Shown in pieces: positions 9,643 through 20,700 of a stretch of 64,000 nucleotides of DNA. The notes beneath the pieces are model-generated. The model was not told where the DNA came from and ran no database searches. It saw only the letters and a program-made list of their open reading frames with translations. The stretch comes from Phylloscopus collybita (taxonomy: Eukaryota > Chordata > Aves > Passeriformes > Phylloscopidae). Location: NCBI GenBank assembly GCA_027886175.1, contig JAJNNQ010000077.1, positions 2,852,001 to 2,916,000 of the forward strand. Reading direction: 5' to 3'. The position numbers and the translations under genes were made by a program. Position 1 is the first letter of the stretch. Each line of letters starts with the position of its first letter.

Positions 9643-10029
9643 GGCTGATTCTTCCCTGAAAGAAAGGAGGAAAGAGCCCAGATTCAGACTGTACTGCCTC
9701 AAGAAGTGTTGTATTGTGTCGTTGGTTTTGCTCCCTGTTATATTCTGTTTGATGGTCTGTTCCCTTGTCTCCCCTCTCTTTCCCTGACAGTTCTGTTCCA
9801 GTTGTCAATCCTCCTTCTGTTCTCCCCCCAGCCCCCTCCTCTGGGCCTTGTCTGTCACCCAGCTGCTCCTCCCAGCTTCCAGAAAGTTCAGAGAGGAGAG
9901 CTGAGTGATAGGGCAAGGACAGAGGGGATCCCTCCCCAGGCACCCTCATTTGCTGCCCTACATGTCCTTCCAACCCTGTCCCACTCTCACCTTGTCTCCC
10001 ATTGGGAAATAGTCTGTCCCCTCCCTTTG

Positions 10030-10770
10030 CATTCGGAAAATTTCATGGAAATTTTGGGTCATTTTGGGGTCATCTTGAAGAATTTTGGGGGGAATTTAGG
10101 AAAATTTTGGGAATTCTGAGGAAAATTTGGGGGGATTTGGGAGATCTGAGAGAATTTGGGTGAAGTTTTGGGGAAATTTGGGAGGTTTTGGAGAATTTGA
10201 AGGGAATTTTGGAGGAAACATGAGAAAACTTGGGGGATTTAGAGGGAAATTTGGGGGAATTTTTGGAGATTTTGGGAGATTTAAGAGAAAAATTGGAGAA
10301 ATTTTTGGTAATTTTGGGGAATGTAGGAAAATTTTGCAAATTCAGAGGAAAATGTTGAGGAATTTTGGGATATACTGGGGAATTATGGGGAAAATTTGGG
10401 GAATTTTGGAGAATTTTGGAGAATTTGAGGGGAATTTTGGGGGAAATTTCAGAAACTTTGGGGAATTTGGGGGACTTTTGGGTCATTTGAGGTCATTTTG
10501 GGTGATTTTAATGAAAATTGGGTAAATTACGGTAACTTGGGGAAAATTTGGGCTAATTTGGGGAGAATTTTGGGGAATTTGGGGGGAACTGAGGAAAATT
10601 AGGGCAATTTTGAAGAAAACTTTGAGGAATTTTGGGAGATTTTGGGGATTTTGGGGGAAAATTTGGGGAATTTTGGGAGGTTTTGGAGAATTTGAGGGGA
10701 AATTTTGGGTAAATTTTGGAATTCATTTTGGGGAATTTTTGAGGGGAATTTGGGAAATCTGGAAAACTTT
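10030..10770 (+). repeat. GGGGAATTTTGG low-complexity array
   Basis: About 740 bases of degenerate units like GGGGAATTTTGGGGAAATTTG with GAG and GAAA interspersed. G runs are on the plus strand, as in the 691-1345 array, but spaced by AATTT rather than by pure T. Long frames rich in F, G, N and K (plus) or S, P, K and F (minus) are compositional. Confidence 0.9.
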
Positions 10771-12473
10771 GCTGCTGCAAGTTCCAAAGCCAGCTTCCCA
10801 AAGAGGCTCCGTGAGCAGGTGGGAAGGAGGAAGGGGAGGAAGGTGAGAGACACAGGAAACACAAACCCTGAACAGCCAGGTTGGGGGAGACAGAAGTTCA
10901 GCACTGAGGATGACAGAGAAACCAAGCTCAGTCCCCCAAGCAGGGGGAGGAGAGGAAGGGCCCCCAAGCTGGCTGCAGACAGACAGTGGAGACCTTGCCC
11001 AGATGTTGCCAAATGGGCTGGGGAGAAGGAAAGCATGGGCCTGCATTCCAGCTGCTGCCATCACTTCTGCCCCTGCCACTGCCTTGAGCCAAGGCCTGAT
11101 GGAATCCCGCTCAGTGTGGGCTGAGCCGGAGCTGGCAGCTGGGTCTCTGAAGGGTCAGGGCAAGGCCCCCTTGCCCTCACCAAGGCCTTCCCTTGGTAGT
11201 GGTGGGAAGGGGATACATCCACCCTCCTTCCCTCCCTCCCTCCTTGCCCCAGACCTGCTCTGAGCACTGTGTGGGCACAGATTCCCTTCTCCATGTCCAT
11301 CCTCAAGTGCAATCCCAGCTGGGTCATTGGGCTCTGCCCTGAGCTGCCAGCGCCTCGCAGGGTGCAGGGCTGCAGGTGCTGCTGCTCTGCCACCCCAGGG
11401 CACTGCCAGCAGGGGCAGCAGCAGTGCCAGCACCAGCAGAAATGCCAACAGCATCAGCAGCAGCAGTGCCAGCAGCAGCAGGTGCCTCTCAAGTGTCAGT
11501 GTGCCTGCACTGCCACCCCTCCCGCTGGCACCAACGTTCTCTGGCTGCCCAGGAGACAGCCCTGGAGTCCGGCTGTGAGGTCACAGAGCCATGGATTCCA
11601 CACATGGATTCCTGGAGCCATGGAGTCCTGGGGCCCTGGGCACCCACAGATTCTGGTGCCCAGCTTGGATGTGAAGAGAATGCAGTGAAATGAGGTTCCT
11701 GAGGTGGCTCTGCCCTTCAGGAATGGTCTGCATAGTTTCAGTCAATTGCCTTTCTCTTGTCTCTTTGGATGCACCCTTCTCTTGTTCAGTCCTTCAGATT
11801 CTTGCTCCTTGATTCTTCCCCTTGTGGAAACATACTCCAAGCATGCTCTAAAGTGTCAGGACTGTCACACCCACAGCCCTCTCCCACAGCCCTCCAAAGC
11901 CAGAGGTGGAATTGGCTTTGGATGTTATGTTGGAGCATCCTATTTCTATTTATTCCTTTTGGAATGGATGGTTCTCATTTCTTGTTGATGTTGCAAAGCT
12001 TAGGTACACACAGTTGTCACCCCACAAGCCTGTGATCTATTCCATTTCAGGTATTTCATAGGAATCTATTTTGCATTGAGGTGATTCAGAATTCCCTGGC
12101 TGGTGGATGCCTCCTGCCCATCCTTCAGTGACAATTGGGGTCATATTCACAAGAATCACCTTGTAATAACCAATTTATAAATGGAGGAATTGTGGAGTCT
12201 CCCTGTTTTGAGGAAGCTGAAATCTGATCTTACTGTCCTTGTGTTATCTCCTCTCTTGACCCAAACCCTAAGACTCCTCCTCTGAATTCCCAATAAAACT
12301 CACGACCCTGCCCCTGCTCTGGCCCTCTTCGCCCTGACCTCCTCCCCGGCCCAGGGTGGGGGGAATAAAATGGATTCTTGAACTTAACAAAGAGACTTGT
12401 CCTGCCTGTTTCCCTGCTGGCAGCTGTAACCTCCCTGGACATGATCACTGCTGCTTGAACCCACGACAGCTGG
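10771..12473. other. no confident gene; GC-rich with a CAG-rich stretch
   Basis: The stretch 11395-11485 is rich in cagcag/ccagcag, giving poly-Q, poly-A or poly-L-like frames in all readings. 11200-11250 has ccctccctccctcc. AATAAA-like words occur near 12290 and 12363. Open frames on both strands overlap each other without conserved motifs. I do not call any of them genes. Confidence 0.45.
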
Positions 12474-13111
12474 ATCTGAGAAACATCTGCAGTGGCACAG
12501 GAAACTCCCAGCTCATGGGAACAAACTTTCTGGCTCTGACTTCAGAGGCCACCACAAACCTGAGGAGTTTCCCTGCTGTGGCCCAGCCCTTCCTGGCCCC
12601 AAGGGCTGCTGGCATTTGTGCTCCCTCAGCTTCATCTCCCCACACCAACCCCCTGGGGGTGCTCAGGCCTGCTCTGGGCAGGGCAAACAGGGGCTCCTGA
12701 GGCAGTGCTGTCGTGGCTGTGCCTGCAAGGCTGCGGCAGCTGTGTGAGCTGGGGGAGAGGCCAGGGCTGCAGAGGGGGGATGTTGTTGGCAGGTGCATGA
12801 GGAGGCTGTGGGCCGCTGGCCTGGGGTGTCCAGCGCAGTGGGGATGGATCAGGCCCTGCTCTGCTGCTCCTTGCCGTGTGCTTGCCCAGGGCCCTTGCAG
12901 AGCCCCAGCCGTGCTGTTTGCCCCCAGCCTGCCCACGGCCAGCCTGGCGCTGCTGCCGGGGCTTTTCTCTGCTCAGCCTTGGCCTGGGCAATGTGTTGTG
13001 GAGAGAGCCTGGGCAAGGAGCCTGCAGCCCCCAGGCCCTGGCCTGAGGCCTCAGCACTGCTGCTGTGCCAGCAGTGCCCATGGCCTGTCCCTGCTGCAGC
13101 CCCGGCACTGC
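12474..13111 (+). repeat. duplicated block, copy A (cut by ERV1)
   Basis: About 640 bases nearly identical (about 96-97% by eye) to 35233-35874 in the same orientation. Here it stops at ...ccccggcactgc, where the 5' LTR of ERV1 begins; copy B continues past that point (ccacccccagccctg...). Both strands are open in both copies, but differences do not respect codon positions, so it is treated as an unclassified repeat or duplication, not a gene. Confidence 0.85.
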
Positions 13112-13776
13112 TGTTATAGATACAAGAAAACTGAAATTGATGTCTCATTTTCTACTTGTAACTGTTTAGTTTGCAATGAGTTCTGAATTGTTGGGGATAT
13201 TCACTGTTGTAATGTTGTTCACTAGTTGTTAGATATTGTTACAAGTGTTTAGTTAAGAAGTTTGTAAGAGTTCTGTGCGGCTGCCTTCCCGACTCTAGTT
13301 AAAGGGACAACACCAAAGCGCAGGGGGATCTTCTACCCTTCCCCCAAACAACTCCAAACTGAGACCACCACCCAGAGCCTTCATTGGAACATGACCACCC
13401 AATCAAAACATGGCGGGAAGGAATGATTGGTGTGGAAAGCACCCCGCTAACAGCCAATGAGAGCCCGAAGAATACACCAATCCGGGAAAGGATCCAAAAC
13501 GGACCAATCCCTGAGGGGACAGAGGCTTTAAAAGAGACTGACCACCCTCAGGGGGGCGCTTCTCTCTCAGGAACTGGACTGTCCTGACGGGGGGGAGCCC
13601 GTGCGTCCGTGGGCACGTTTTTTTTTTTTTTTTGTTACTCTGACTTGCCGTGTGAGGTTGGGACTAGCCCAGCCTCCTGTTCCTGTAGCCAAGTTTGCAA
13701 CAATAAACGATCGGCCATTCCTTTTTAACACCTTTGGATTGACGGCCTCGTTATTAACGTTGGAACATTTGTAACA
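13112..13776 (+). repeat. ERV1 5' LTR
   Basis: 665 bases starting TGTTATAGATACAAG and ending ACATTTGTAACA. U3 has several CCAAT words (for example 13399, 13453, 13479 and 13504), a TATA-like TTTAAAAG at 13527-13534, and AATAAA at 13702-13707. It matches the 3' LTR at 23436-24092 except for scattered substitutions and G- and T-run length changes around 13590-13635. A 67-codon frame (13384-13587) is open in both LTRs but crosses the TATA region; I regard it as chance. Confidence 0.95.
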
Positions 13777-13780
13777 ATTC

Positions 13781-13798
13781 TGGGGGATCGCCCGGGAT
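13781..13798 (+). promoter_or_regulatory. ERV1 primer-binding site, tRNA-Pro-like
   Basis: TGGGGGATCGCCCGGGAT, four bases after the LTR end. It matches the classical proline primer-binding site at 16 of 18 positions, as used by many gammaretroviruses. It would prime minus-strand DNA synthesis. Confidence 0.85.
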
Positions 13799-15589
13799 CC
13801 CACACCCTGAAGCGATCCGGAAGAAGACGGACCTCGGGACGGCGCGCCTGGAGGATTTTTTCTCCACCTGAGAAAGCCGGATTCTTCTGGACCGTGGACG
13901 GGACAGCTGGGAGTTTCCCGAAGGGCTACAGGAACCCGGCAACTCAGATTGGAAGACCCTCTGAGAGGGAGCGAGGCCCGCAGAGCACAGGTCGGTTCTG
14001 TGGGTGGGGTTTGGCACTGGGTGGTGCGAAGTGAGTGGGAGTGTAAAAGAGGATTGCCGGTGAGAGCATGTGTGTGTGTGTGTATCAGTGAGGGTGTGAG
14101 TCTCCGGGCGGGTGGAGACTGTCTGAGGTGTGACTGACCTGCAAGACTAGCCTCAGTTCCTCGGGCGTGTGAGGAACTGCAGCGAAGGTCGGAGTGACAC
14201 GCAAACCGTGTGAGTGCGCCCTGAAGTACCTTGTGGAGGACGGTGAAGGGGAAGTACCATACCTTTAGCCACCCTTACTCGTGTAGGCTCCCGTTCCTCC
14301 AGTGAAGGAGGCTCCTAGGGGTGCCCTGGAGTAGGCTCTCCCCAGGGTGGGACACTGACGCACGAGTGGGACCCACCAGGGAGGGAACCAGGGATACCTG
14401 GAGGGGATAGGCTCCTAGCACTTGGCCACAAGGGAGGTGGTTCAAGTGGGGAACTAGGACCCTTAGGGTTGGGAAAAATACTCCCCTCCGGAGATTACGA
14501 GGTCAGAGTAACCACCGGAGAGGAGATTGCCTCCCTTCTGGCAGGGGGGGGAGGAAGGTGCCCAACATAAGGGGGAGAACTAGGACCTTCCCGAGTTGGA
14601 AACCCATCAGGGGGGTTTGTAGGGAGGGGGAGTCTTACAGCCTCCTAACAGAGTAGTTCAGAGTGCGGGAATTACTTGTTGGGAGGGGTAAGACAAGTTT
14701 CCTCACAGTCCGGCGACCAGCTGGGTTAGAGGGGCCGCTGGCAGTGAGAGGACCCCTCATTCACTAGGAGTGAGGTGGGCGTTTTAGAACCTGCCTGGTT
14801 AGGGAAGTTTTTCTGTTTGGTTTGTGAGGTAAAGGCGACATTTTGAGTTTGGTGGTTTTAGTTCTTGTCTTTTTGGTGTTTTTTTTTTTAAACAAGGGCT
14901 GGTTTTAAGTTGTTTAAAAGTTGTGTTGCCTGTCAGTTGCTATTCCGTTCGGGTAGAGGCACCGTAAATTTAAGTTGAAGCCCAAAATATATGTTGTAAT
15001 TGCGGTGAGCCTGACGAGTGAGGTGCTGGGGTGAGGACTATCCAAGAGTCCCCAGACAGCTCGTCAGAAGAGGGGAATCCAGGGATCCGAGGGGACCTAT
15101 TAGTGAGGTCCGAACTAGAAGACAGCTGAGCTTAAAGTGAACGGTCGCCATTTTGGCAGTGGAGTGTCTTAGAGAGGGCGGTGCCAGTGGGTGGCACTTA
15201 AGGGCGGAGCCACAGTTCATTTAATTCTATTATTTTAGTAGTACTTACAATTGCACATATATTTCTTCTGTTGTTTAATTGTTATAATTTAATCATACGT
15301 ATTTTGTTGTTTAATCATTATAATTTAATTAAAAAGGCCTCAATTTTTTTTAGGGGAGCCATTTTTTTTTCCCCATAATTTAATTGCATAGGCCTCCATT
15401 TTCTTTTAAGGCAGCCATTTTTTTCCCATAATTTAATTACATAGGCCTCCATTTTCTTTTAAGGCAGCCATTTTTTTCCCATAATTTAATTACATAGGCC
15501 TCCATTTTCTTTTAAGGCAGCCATTTTTTTTCCCATAATTTAATTACATAGGCCTACATTTTTTATAATAATAATTTATAAGTAACAGG
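13799..15589 (+). other. ERV1 leader (untranslated), 1.8 kb
   Basis: Long gag leader with no conserved open frame. The first 900 bases are rich in repeated aggag, ggact and cctagg-type words and probably fold strongly, as expected for a packaging region. Possible splice donors are the AAGTGAGT near 14026-14033 and GAGGTAAAG near 14826; I cannot choose. A canonical CGCCATTTT lies at 15146-15154. The last 250 bases are the tandem repeat described separately. Simple gammaretroviral leaders are usually well under 1 kb, so this one is long. Confidence 0.75.
15320..15565 (+). repeat. 53-bp tandem repeat just upstream of gag
   Basis: Four and a part units with period 53-55: ggcct starts at 15336, 15391, 15444, 15497 and 15551. 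Each full unit carries taggcctccattttctttt, then aaggcagccattttt, then cccataatttaatta. GCCAT falls at 15358, 15414, 15467 and 15520. GCCATTTT resembles the core bound by YY1, a regulator of some retroviral promoters. The array ends about 25 bases before the gag ATG. Confidence 0.9.
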
Positions 15590-17722
15590 ATGGGACAGTG
15601 TACTAGTCATAGTACAAAAAGTGTAAAAAGGGCAAGAAAGATAAAGGACATTCCTCCCAACAGTCCATTGGGAGAAATGCTGGAAAATTGGGATAAAGAC
15701 AATAACTTGAAAAGCTTAGATAAGATTAAAATGATAAAGTATTGTGTTGAGAAGTGGCCAAATGAGTGCATAGAAGAAGGACCAGTTTACTGGCCCTGGT
15801 ATGGAACTAAAGAAAAGTGGCTGTGTGTGGCATTGAATAGGCATCTTAGATTAAGAGAGTTACAAAATGAAGAAGAGGTTAAATATGCGTCTTGTTGGTT
15901 AGAAAATGATATATGGGATAAGAAAGTAAAGGTCTATAAAATGTCAAATGAACCTGAAAAGGAGAAGGAAAAAGTATTGGAAAGCAAATGGGATCCACTA
16001 GACCACCTTCCCCCACCACCTCCTTTAACTCCACCAGCTGCACGACCACCTAGTCCATATCTGCCACCTCTAACTCACATGCCACCACTATCATCTCTGC
16101 CAGTTCCATCTACATCACCTCCTATTCTGTCCTCATCCCTAGCCCAGTCTCTGTCACCCTTTAATCTGTCATCATCCCTAACCCAGTCTCTGCCACCTCT
16201 TGAGCTCTCCCAATCTTTAGCCCCATCTCCTTCTGCTGTACAACAACCCACATTTCCAACACAACCTTCACCATCTACTGTGAACCAACCTATTCCTCAG
16301 AATACCTTCACCCAACCTATTCCACCTCCCTTATCTACCAGTCAAATCCCATCTCCTCCTCCTTTAGTTCAATCTCCAGTACAATCCTTATCTCTACCCT
16401 CATCATCTAACACTGTGTGCACAATTCAACCCCCACCTTTACTACCTCCAACCAGGCCTGAAGCTCAATCTTTACTTTATTCAGAACAACCCACACTGTG
16501 TCCAACACCAATTACATCACAGTCCCCCCATACTATTGTATCTGGTGTCACAGACCCCAATCTAACTCCCCAGAGAGTCCAAGAGCTAGTTTTAGCACCG
16601 ACTTTTCAAAATACTCCCATAGCTCTCTCCCCAAATCAACCTGCACAAAAAGTAAGGAAGGAAGTAAGGGAAGTGTCAGGAGACATTTTAGAACCAGGAA
16701 TAGAAGGTCATCATTATAATACACGATCAAAAGCAAAGAGAGAACCAACAGAAGTAGTAGGGAAGTTATTTCCGTTGAGAGAAGTACCTATGGGAGGGGT
16801 AATAGGAGGAATAGGATTTGTAGATGCACCGTTAACTGCTTCAGAGGTTAGAAATTTTAAGAAAGAGATAAAAGGATTGCTAGAGGATCCGATTGGAACA
16901 TCAGAACAGCTTGACCAGTTCCTGGGTCCCAGTGTTTATACATGGGATGAACTGAACTCCATCATGAGTATCCTCTTTTCCACAGAAGAAGTACAATTGA
17001 TTAGAGCAGCGGGGATGAAAATTTGGGAGAGAGAGAACAGGACAGGCCCAAGAGGGGAAGAAAAGATGCCACAATATTCACCAGGCTGGGATCCAAATGA
17101 TGAGATGGGTAGAAGGAATATGAGGGAGTACAGAACATTAATAATAAGAGGAATTAGGGAAGCTGTTCCTAGGACTACAAATGCAAAACTAGCTTTTGAC
17201 AGCCAGCAAGAAAAAGATGAGACACCTAGCGCCTGGCTAGAAAGATTAAAAAGAAACTTTCGACTTTATTCAAGTGTGGACCCTGATAGTCCAGAGGGCC
17301 AAACATTAATTAAAGTACAATTTGTAACAAAAGCTTGGACTGATATAAGGAGAAAACTAGAGAAAATAGAGGAATGGAATGAGAAAACTCTTAATGAGTT
17401 GTTGAGAGAAGCGCAGAAAGTATATCTAAGGAGGGAAGAAGAGAAGACAAAGGCAAAAGCAAAGATCATGGTGGCAATAGCAAGAGAAAGTGTGGGAGCT
17501 GGAGGAGGTGAACCAAAAGAGGATAGATCGAAAGGAAGTGTTGAAAAGAAAACAGAACCAGATAAAGGAAGGAGGACACCGAGGGCTGATTTAGTATGTT
17601 ATTACTGTCGAGAGAAAGGACACACGCAACGATTTTGTAGGAAAAAGCAAATGGATGAAGCAATTGCTAGAGAACAGGACACCCTTGAGAGGATCCTCCG
17701 AGGGGACAAGGGAGAAGATTAG
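15590..17722 (+). CDS. gag: ERV1 Gag polyprotein
   Basis: An intact 710-codon Gag, the structural precursor that assembles the particle. The start MGQ offers a myristoylation glycine, as in gammaretroviruses, and opens the matrix domain (about 1-130, including YWPWYGTKEKWLC). Residues 145-370 are a long P/S/L/T-rich linker; I see no canonical PPxY or PTAP late motif. Capsid follows at about 400-620, with the major homology region around QQEKDETPSAWLERLKRNF (Q-x3-E-x7-R). A basic linker leads to one CCHC knuckle, CYYCREKGHTQRFC (residues 670-683). The frame ends with TAG in the context GAT-TAG-GGG; pro-pol continues in the same frame. No frameshift or stop interrupts it, which is notable beside the broken pol. 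Confidence 0.95.
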   Translation: MGQCTSHSTKSVKRARKIKDIPPNSPLGEMLENWDKDNNLKSLDKIKMIKYCVEKWPNECIEEGPVYWPWYGTKEKWLCVALNRHLRLRELQNEEEVKYASCWLENDIWDKKVKVYKMSNEPEKEKEKVLESKWDPLDHLPPPPPLTPPAARPPSPYLPPLTHMPPLSSLPVPSTSPPILSSSLAQSLSPFNLSSSLTQSLPPLELSQSLAPSPSAVQQPTFPTQPSPSTVNQPIPQNTFTQPIPPPLSTSQIPSPPPLVQSPVQSLSLPSSSNTVCTIQPPPLLPPTRPEAQSLLYSEQPTLCPTPITSQSPHTIVSGVTDPNLTPQRVQELVLAPTFQNTPIALSPNQPAQKVRKEVREVSGDILEPGIEGHHYNTRSKAKREPTEVVGKLFPLREVPMGGVIGGIGFVDAPLTASEVRNFKKEIKGLLEDPIGTSEQLDQFLGPSVYTWDELNSIMSILFSTEEVQLIRAAGMKIWERENRTGPRGEEKMPQYSPGWDPNDEMGRRNMREYRTLIIRGIREAVPRTTNAKLAFDSQQEKDETPSAWLERLKRNFRLYSSVDPDSPEGQTLIKVQFVTKAWTDIRRKLEKIEEWNEKTLNELLREAQKVYLRREEEKTKAKAKIMVAIARESVGAGGGEPKEDRSKGSVEKKTEPDKGRRTPRADLVCYYCREKGHTQRFCRKKQMDEAIAREQDTLERILRGDKGED

Positions 17723-17735
17723 GGGTGTCAGGGGC
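17720..17735 (+). promoter_or_regulatory. gag-pol amber readthrough site
   Basis: The gag terminator TAG (17720-17722) is followed at once by GGGTGTCAGGGGC, and pro-pol stays open in the same frame. A purine-rich octamer and a downstream pseudoknot after an in-frame UAG are the known gammaretroviral readthrough arrangement, by which a small share of ribosomes makes Gag-Pol. The G-rich start of a structure is visible; folding was not computed. Confidence 0.7.
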
Positions 17736-20700
17736 TCTATGCTCTGGGGGAAATAATAAAACAACATAATGAGCCCTTGGTAAACTTAGAAGTTGGCCCC
17801 CAGAGCGAAGAATTTGAGTTTTTAGTTGACACTGGGGCCAACAGGTCCAGTATCTCGAAGTTACCTAGTGGGTGTAAGTTAAGTGACAGGACATGTAAAG
17901 TAACAGGAGCAGAAAGTAATCCTTTCAGTGTATCAGTGATTGAACAAGTACAAGTAAGAGGAAGTTTTAGGGAAGGATGTGCTGATTTATTGTATATGCC
18001 AAATTTAACTAATAATCTCCTGGGGAGAGATTTGCAAATACAACTAAGGATTGGTATAGTCCCAGAAGAAGGGCGCATGGTAGTCAAAATGATGGTATTA
18101 AAACAAGAAGATGAAGCAGAGATCCATCCCAGAGTGTGGGCAGAGAAGGGTAAACATGGGCTGCTGAACATCCCACCCATCGAAATTAGAATGAAACCAG
18201 GGATACCACCAATTAGAGTGAAACAGTACCCGATATCAGCAGAAGGAAACATAGGTTTAACACCAGTAATCAGAGATTTAATAGAAGCAGGGATCCTAGA
18301 ACCATGCATGTCACCACATAATACTCCTGTGCTGCCAGTTAAGAAACCAGATGGAACATACAGACTCGTTCAAGACCTGAGGGAGGTGAATAAACAAACG
18401 ATTACCCGATATCCCGTGGTAGCGAATCCCTACACTCTGTTAAGTAAAGTATCTGTGAAACATGCCTGGTTTAGTGTAATAGACTTGAAGGATGCCTTTT
18501 GGGCTTGCCCCTTAGAAGAAAAGAGTAGAGACTGGTTTGCCTTTGAATGGCAGGATGGACAAACAGAAAGAAAGCAACAGCTAAGGTGGACAAGATTGCC
18601 TCAGGGATTTACGGAGTCACCCAGTTTATTTGGCCAAGTATTAGAAGAAATTATAAAGCAGTTATAATTTCTCCCTATAGGAGAAGTACAAGTCTTGCAG
18701 TATGTTGATGATTTGTTAATATCAGGTGAGCAGAAAGAAGAAGTCCGAGAGACAACCGTAAAATTACTAAATTTCCTAGGAGAAAAGGGGTTAAAAGTAT
18801 CTAAGAATAAATTGCAATTTGTAGAATCTGAAGTAAAATACTTAGGACACTTAATTGGAAGAGGCTACAAGAAATTAGATTCAAATCGCATACAGGGAAT
18901 ATTGGCATTAACAGCACCAAAGACCAAAAGGGATGTAAGAAAATTATTAGGATTAATTGGTTACTGCAAAATGTGGATAGATGGACATACAAAATTGGTT
19001 AAATTCCTCTATGAAAAATTAGTGCAGGATGAACCTATAAATTGGTCAAAGGAAGATGAAGAGAATTTCTAGATTCTAAAAAAGAGGCTTATGACAGCTC
19101 CAGTGTTAAGTTTACCTGATTTAAAACAGTTATTTGAATTGTTTGTGAACGTTGAGGAAGGCATAGCTTATGGTGTGTTGGTGCAAGAGTGGTGTAGTGT
19201 AAAGAAACCCATTGCATATATCTCTAAATTGTTAGATCCAGTGGTAAGAGGGTGGCCTACATGTTTACAGGCAGTGGCAGCAACAGTAGCACTAGTTGAA
19301 GAATGCTACAAATTAACTTTTGGAAGTAAAAGAAAAGTATACACTCCACATGATTTGAGAGCAATGTTGAGCAAGGGAGTAAGTCAGTGGATTTCGGACA
19401 GTAGGATCTTGAAATATGAGCTTATTCTGAACAATAGTGAGAACTTAGAGTTGACCACTACAAAAGTCCAAAATCCAGCACAATTTCTATATGGAAAGCC
19501 AGATCAAGATAAGGAATTAGAACACTGCTGTCTTGAACTAGTACACTTACAAACAAAAGTCAGAGAGGATTTATTGGAGTGTCCTCTAGATGAAGGAGAA
19601 GTTCTTTTTGTGGATGGTTCCTCCAGAGTAATTGAAGGAAAGCGAGCCTCTGGTTATGCAGTTGTGGATGGAAATAGAATGACAGTCATAGAAAGAGGGA
19701 AACTTCCCACAAAGTGGTCAGCACAGTGCTGCGAAGTCTATGCCATGCTTAGAGGTTTGAAATGGTTGGATCAGAAAGCTGGAACAATCTATACAGACTC
19801 CAAATATGCGTATGGACTAGTACATACATTTGGGAAGATTTGGGTTGAAAGAGGATTTATAAATTCAAAAGGAAAGACTTTAACGCATGAAAGTTTGATC
19901 AAGGAGGTGTTAGAAGCATTAAAAGGACCTATAGAGATTGCAGTGGTACATATTCGAGGGCATCAGAAGGGAAATTCCAGAGAAATAGAAGGGAATAATT
20001 TGGCTGATCAGGAAGCAAAGAAGGCAGCTCTTGAGGGAGATGAAGGAAAAATTCTACATATTACAAGTGAAAATGAAAGAGATGAAGAGGAAGTCCCAAT
20101 TCTTAATGAAAGAGAGCGGGCAGAAATACAGAAACATGGGGCAACTGAAGATAATAACGGCAGATGGAAAATGCCTGATGGGAGACCAGTCTTGAATAAA
20201 GCATTAACGAGAAAAATCTTAGAAAGTCTCCATGCCTCAACCCATTGGGGAACACAAGCCCTCTGTGACCATTTTATGAGAAGTTATGTGTGTATTGGGG
20301 TGTTTGAGATAGCAAGACTAATAACAAGACAATGTATGATTTGCCAAAGAATAGACAAAAAGGTAATGAGGAAGATGCCCCAAGGGGGAAGAGAGTTAGC
20401 AAAAAGACCCTTCCAAAATATACAAATAGACTTTACAGAACTTCCCCAAGTACAAAGATACAAATATGTTTTAGTTATAGTAGATCATCTAACCCATTGG
20501 ATTGAGGCATTCCCAACTGTAAGAGCCACTGCAGATGCAGTGGCAAAAATTTTACTAGAGCAGATAATACCTAGATATGGGTTAATAAACACTATTGATT
20601 CAGATCGAGGCCCCCATTTCACTGCCCAAATAATCCAACAGATAACCCAAGCCCTAAACATTGTATGGAAATTCCACACTCCATGGAGACCTCAGAGCTC

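Noticed and set aside
9125..9787. 220-codon plus-strand frame
   Set aside because: Opposite the minus-strand frame that has a splice acceptor, signal segment and coiled coil; the plus frame shows no comparable structure.
10070..10864. S/P/K-rich minus-strand frames
   Set aside because: Read from the GGGGAATTTT array; composition explains them.
12445..13108. Long frames on both strands, repeated in copy B at 35394-35906
   Set aside because: Conserved because the DNA is duplicated; differences between copies change residues freely and both strands are open.
13384..13587. 67-codon frame present in both ERV1 LTRs
   Set aside because: Crosses the TATA region of the LTR and has no known domain; open in both only because the LTRs are nearly identical.
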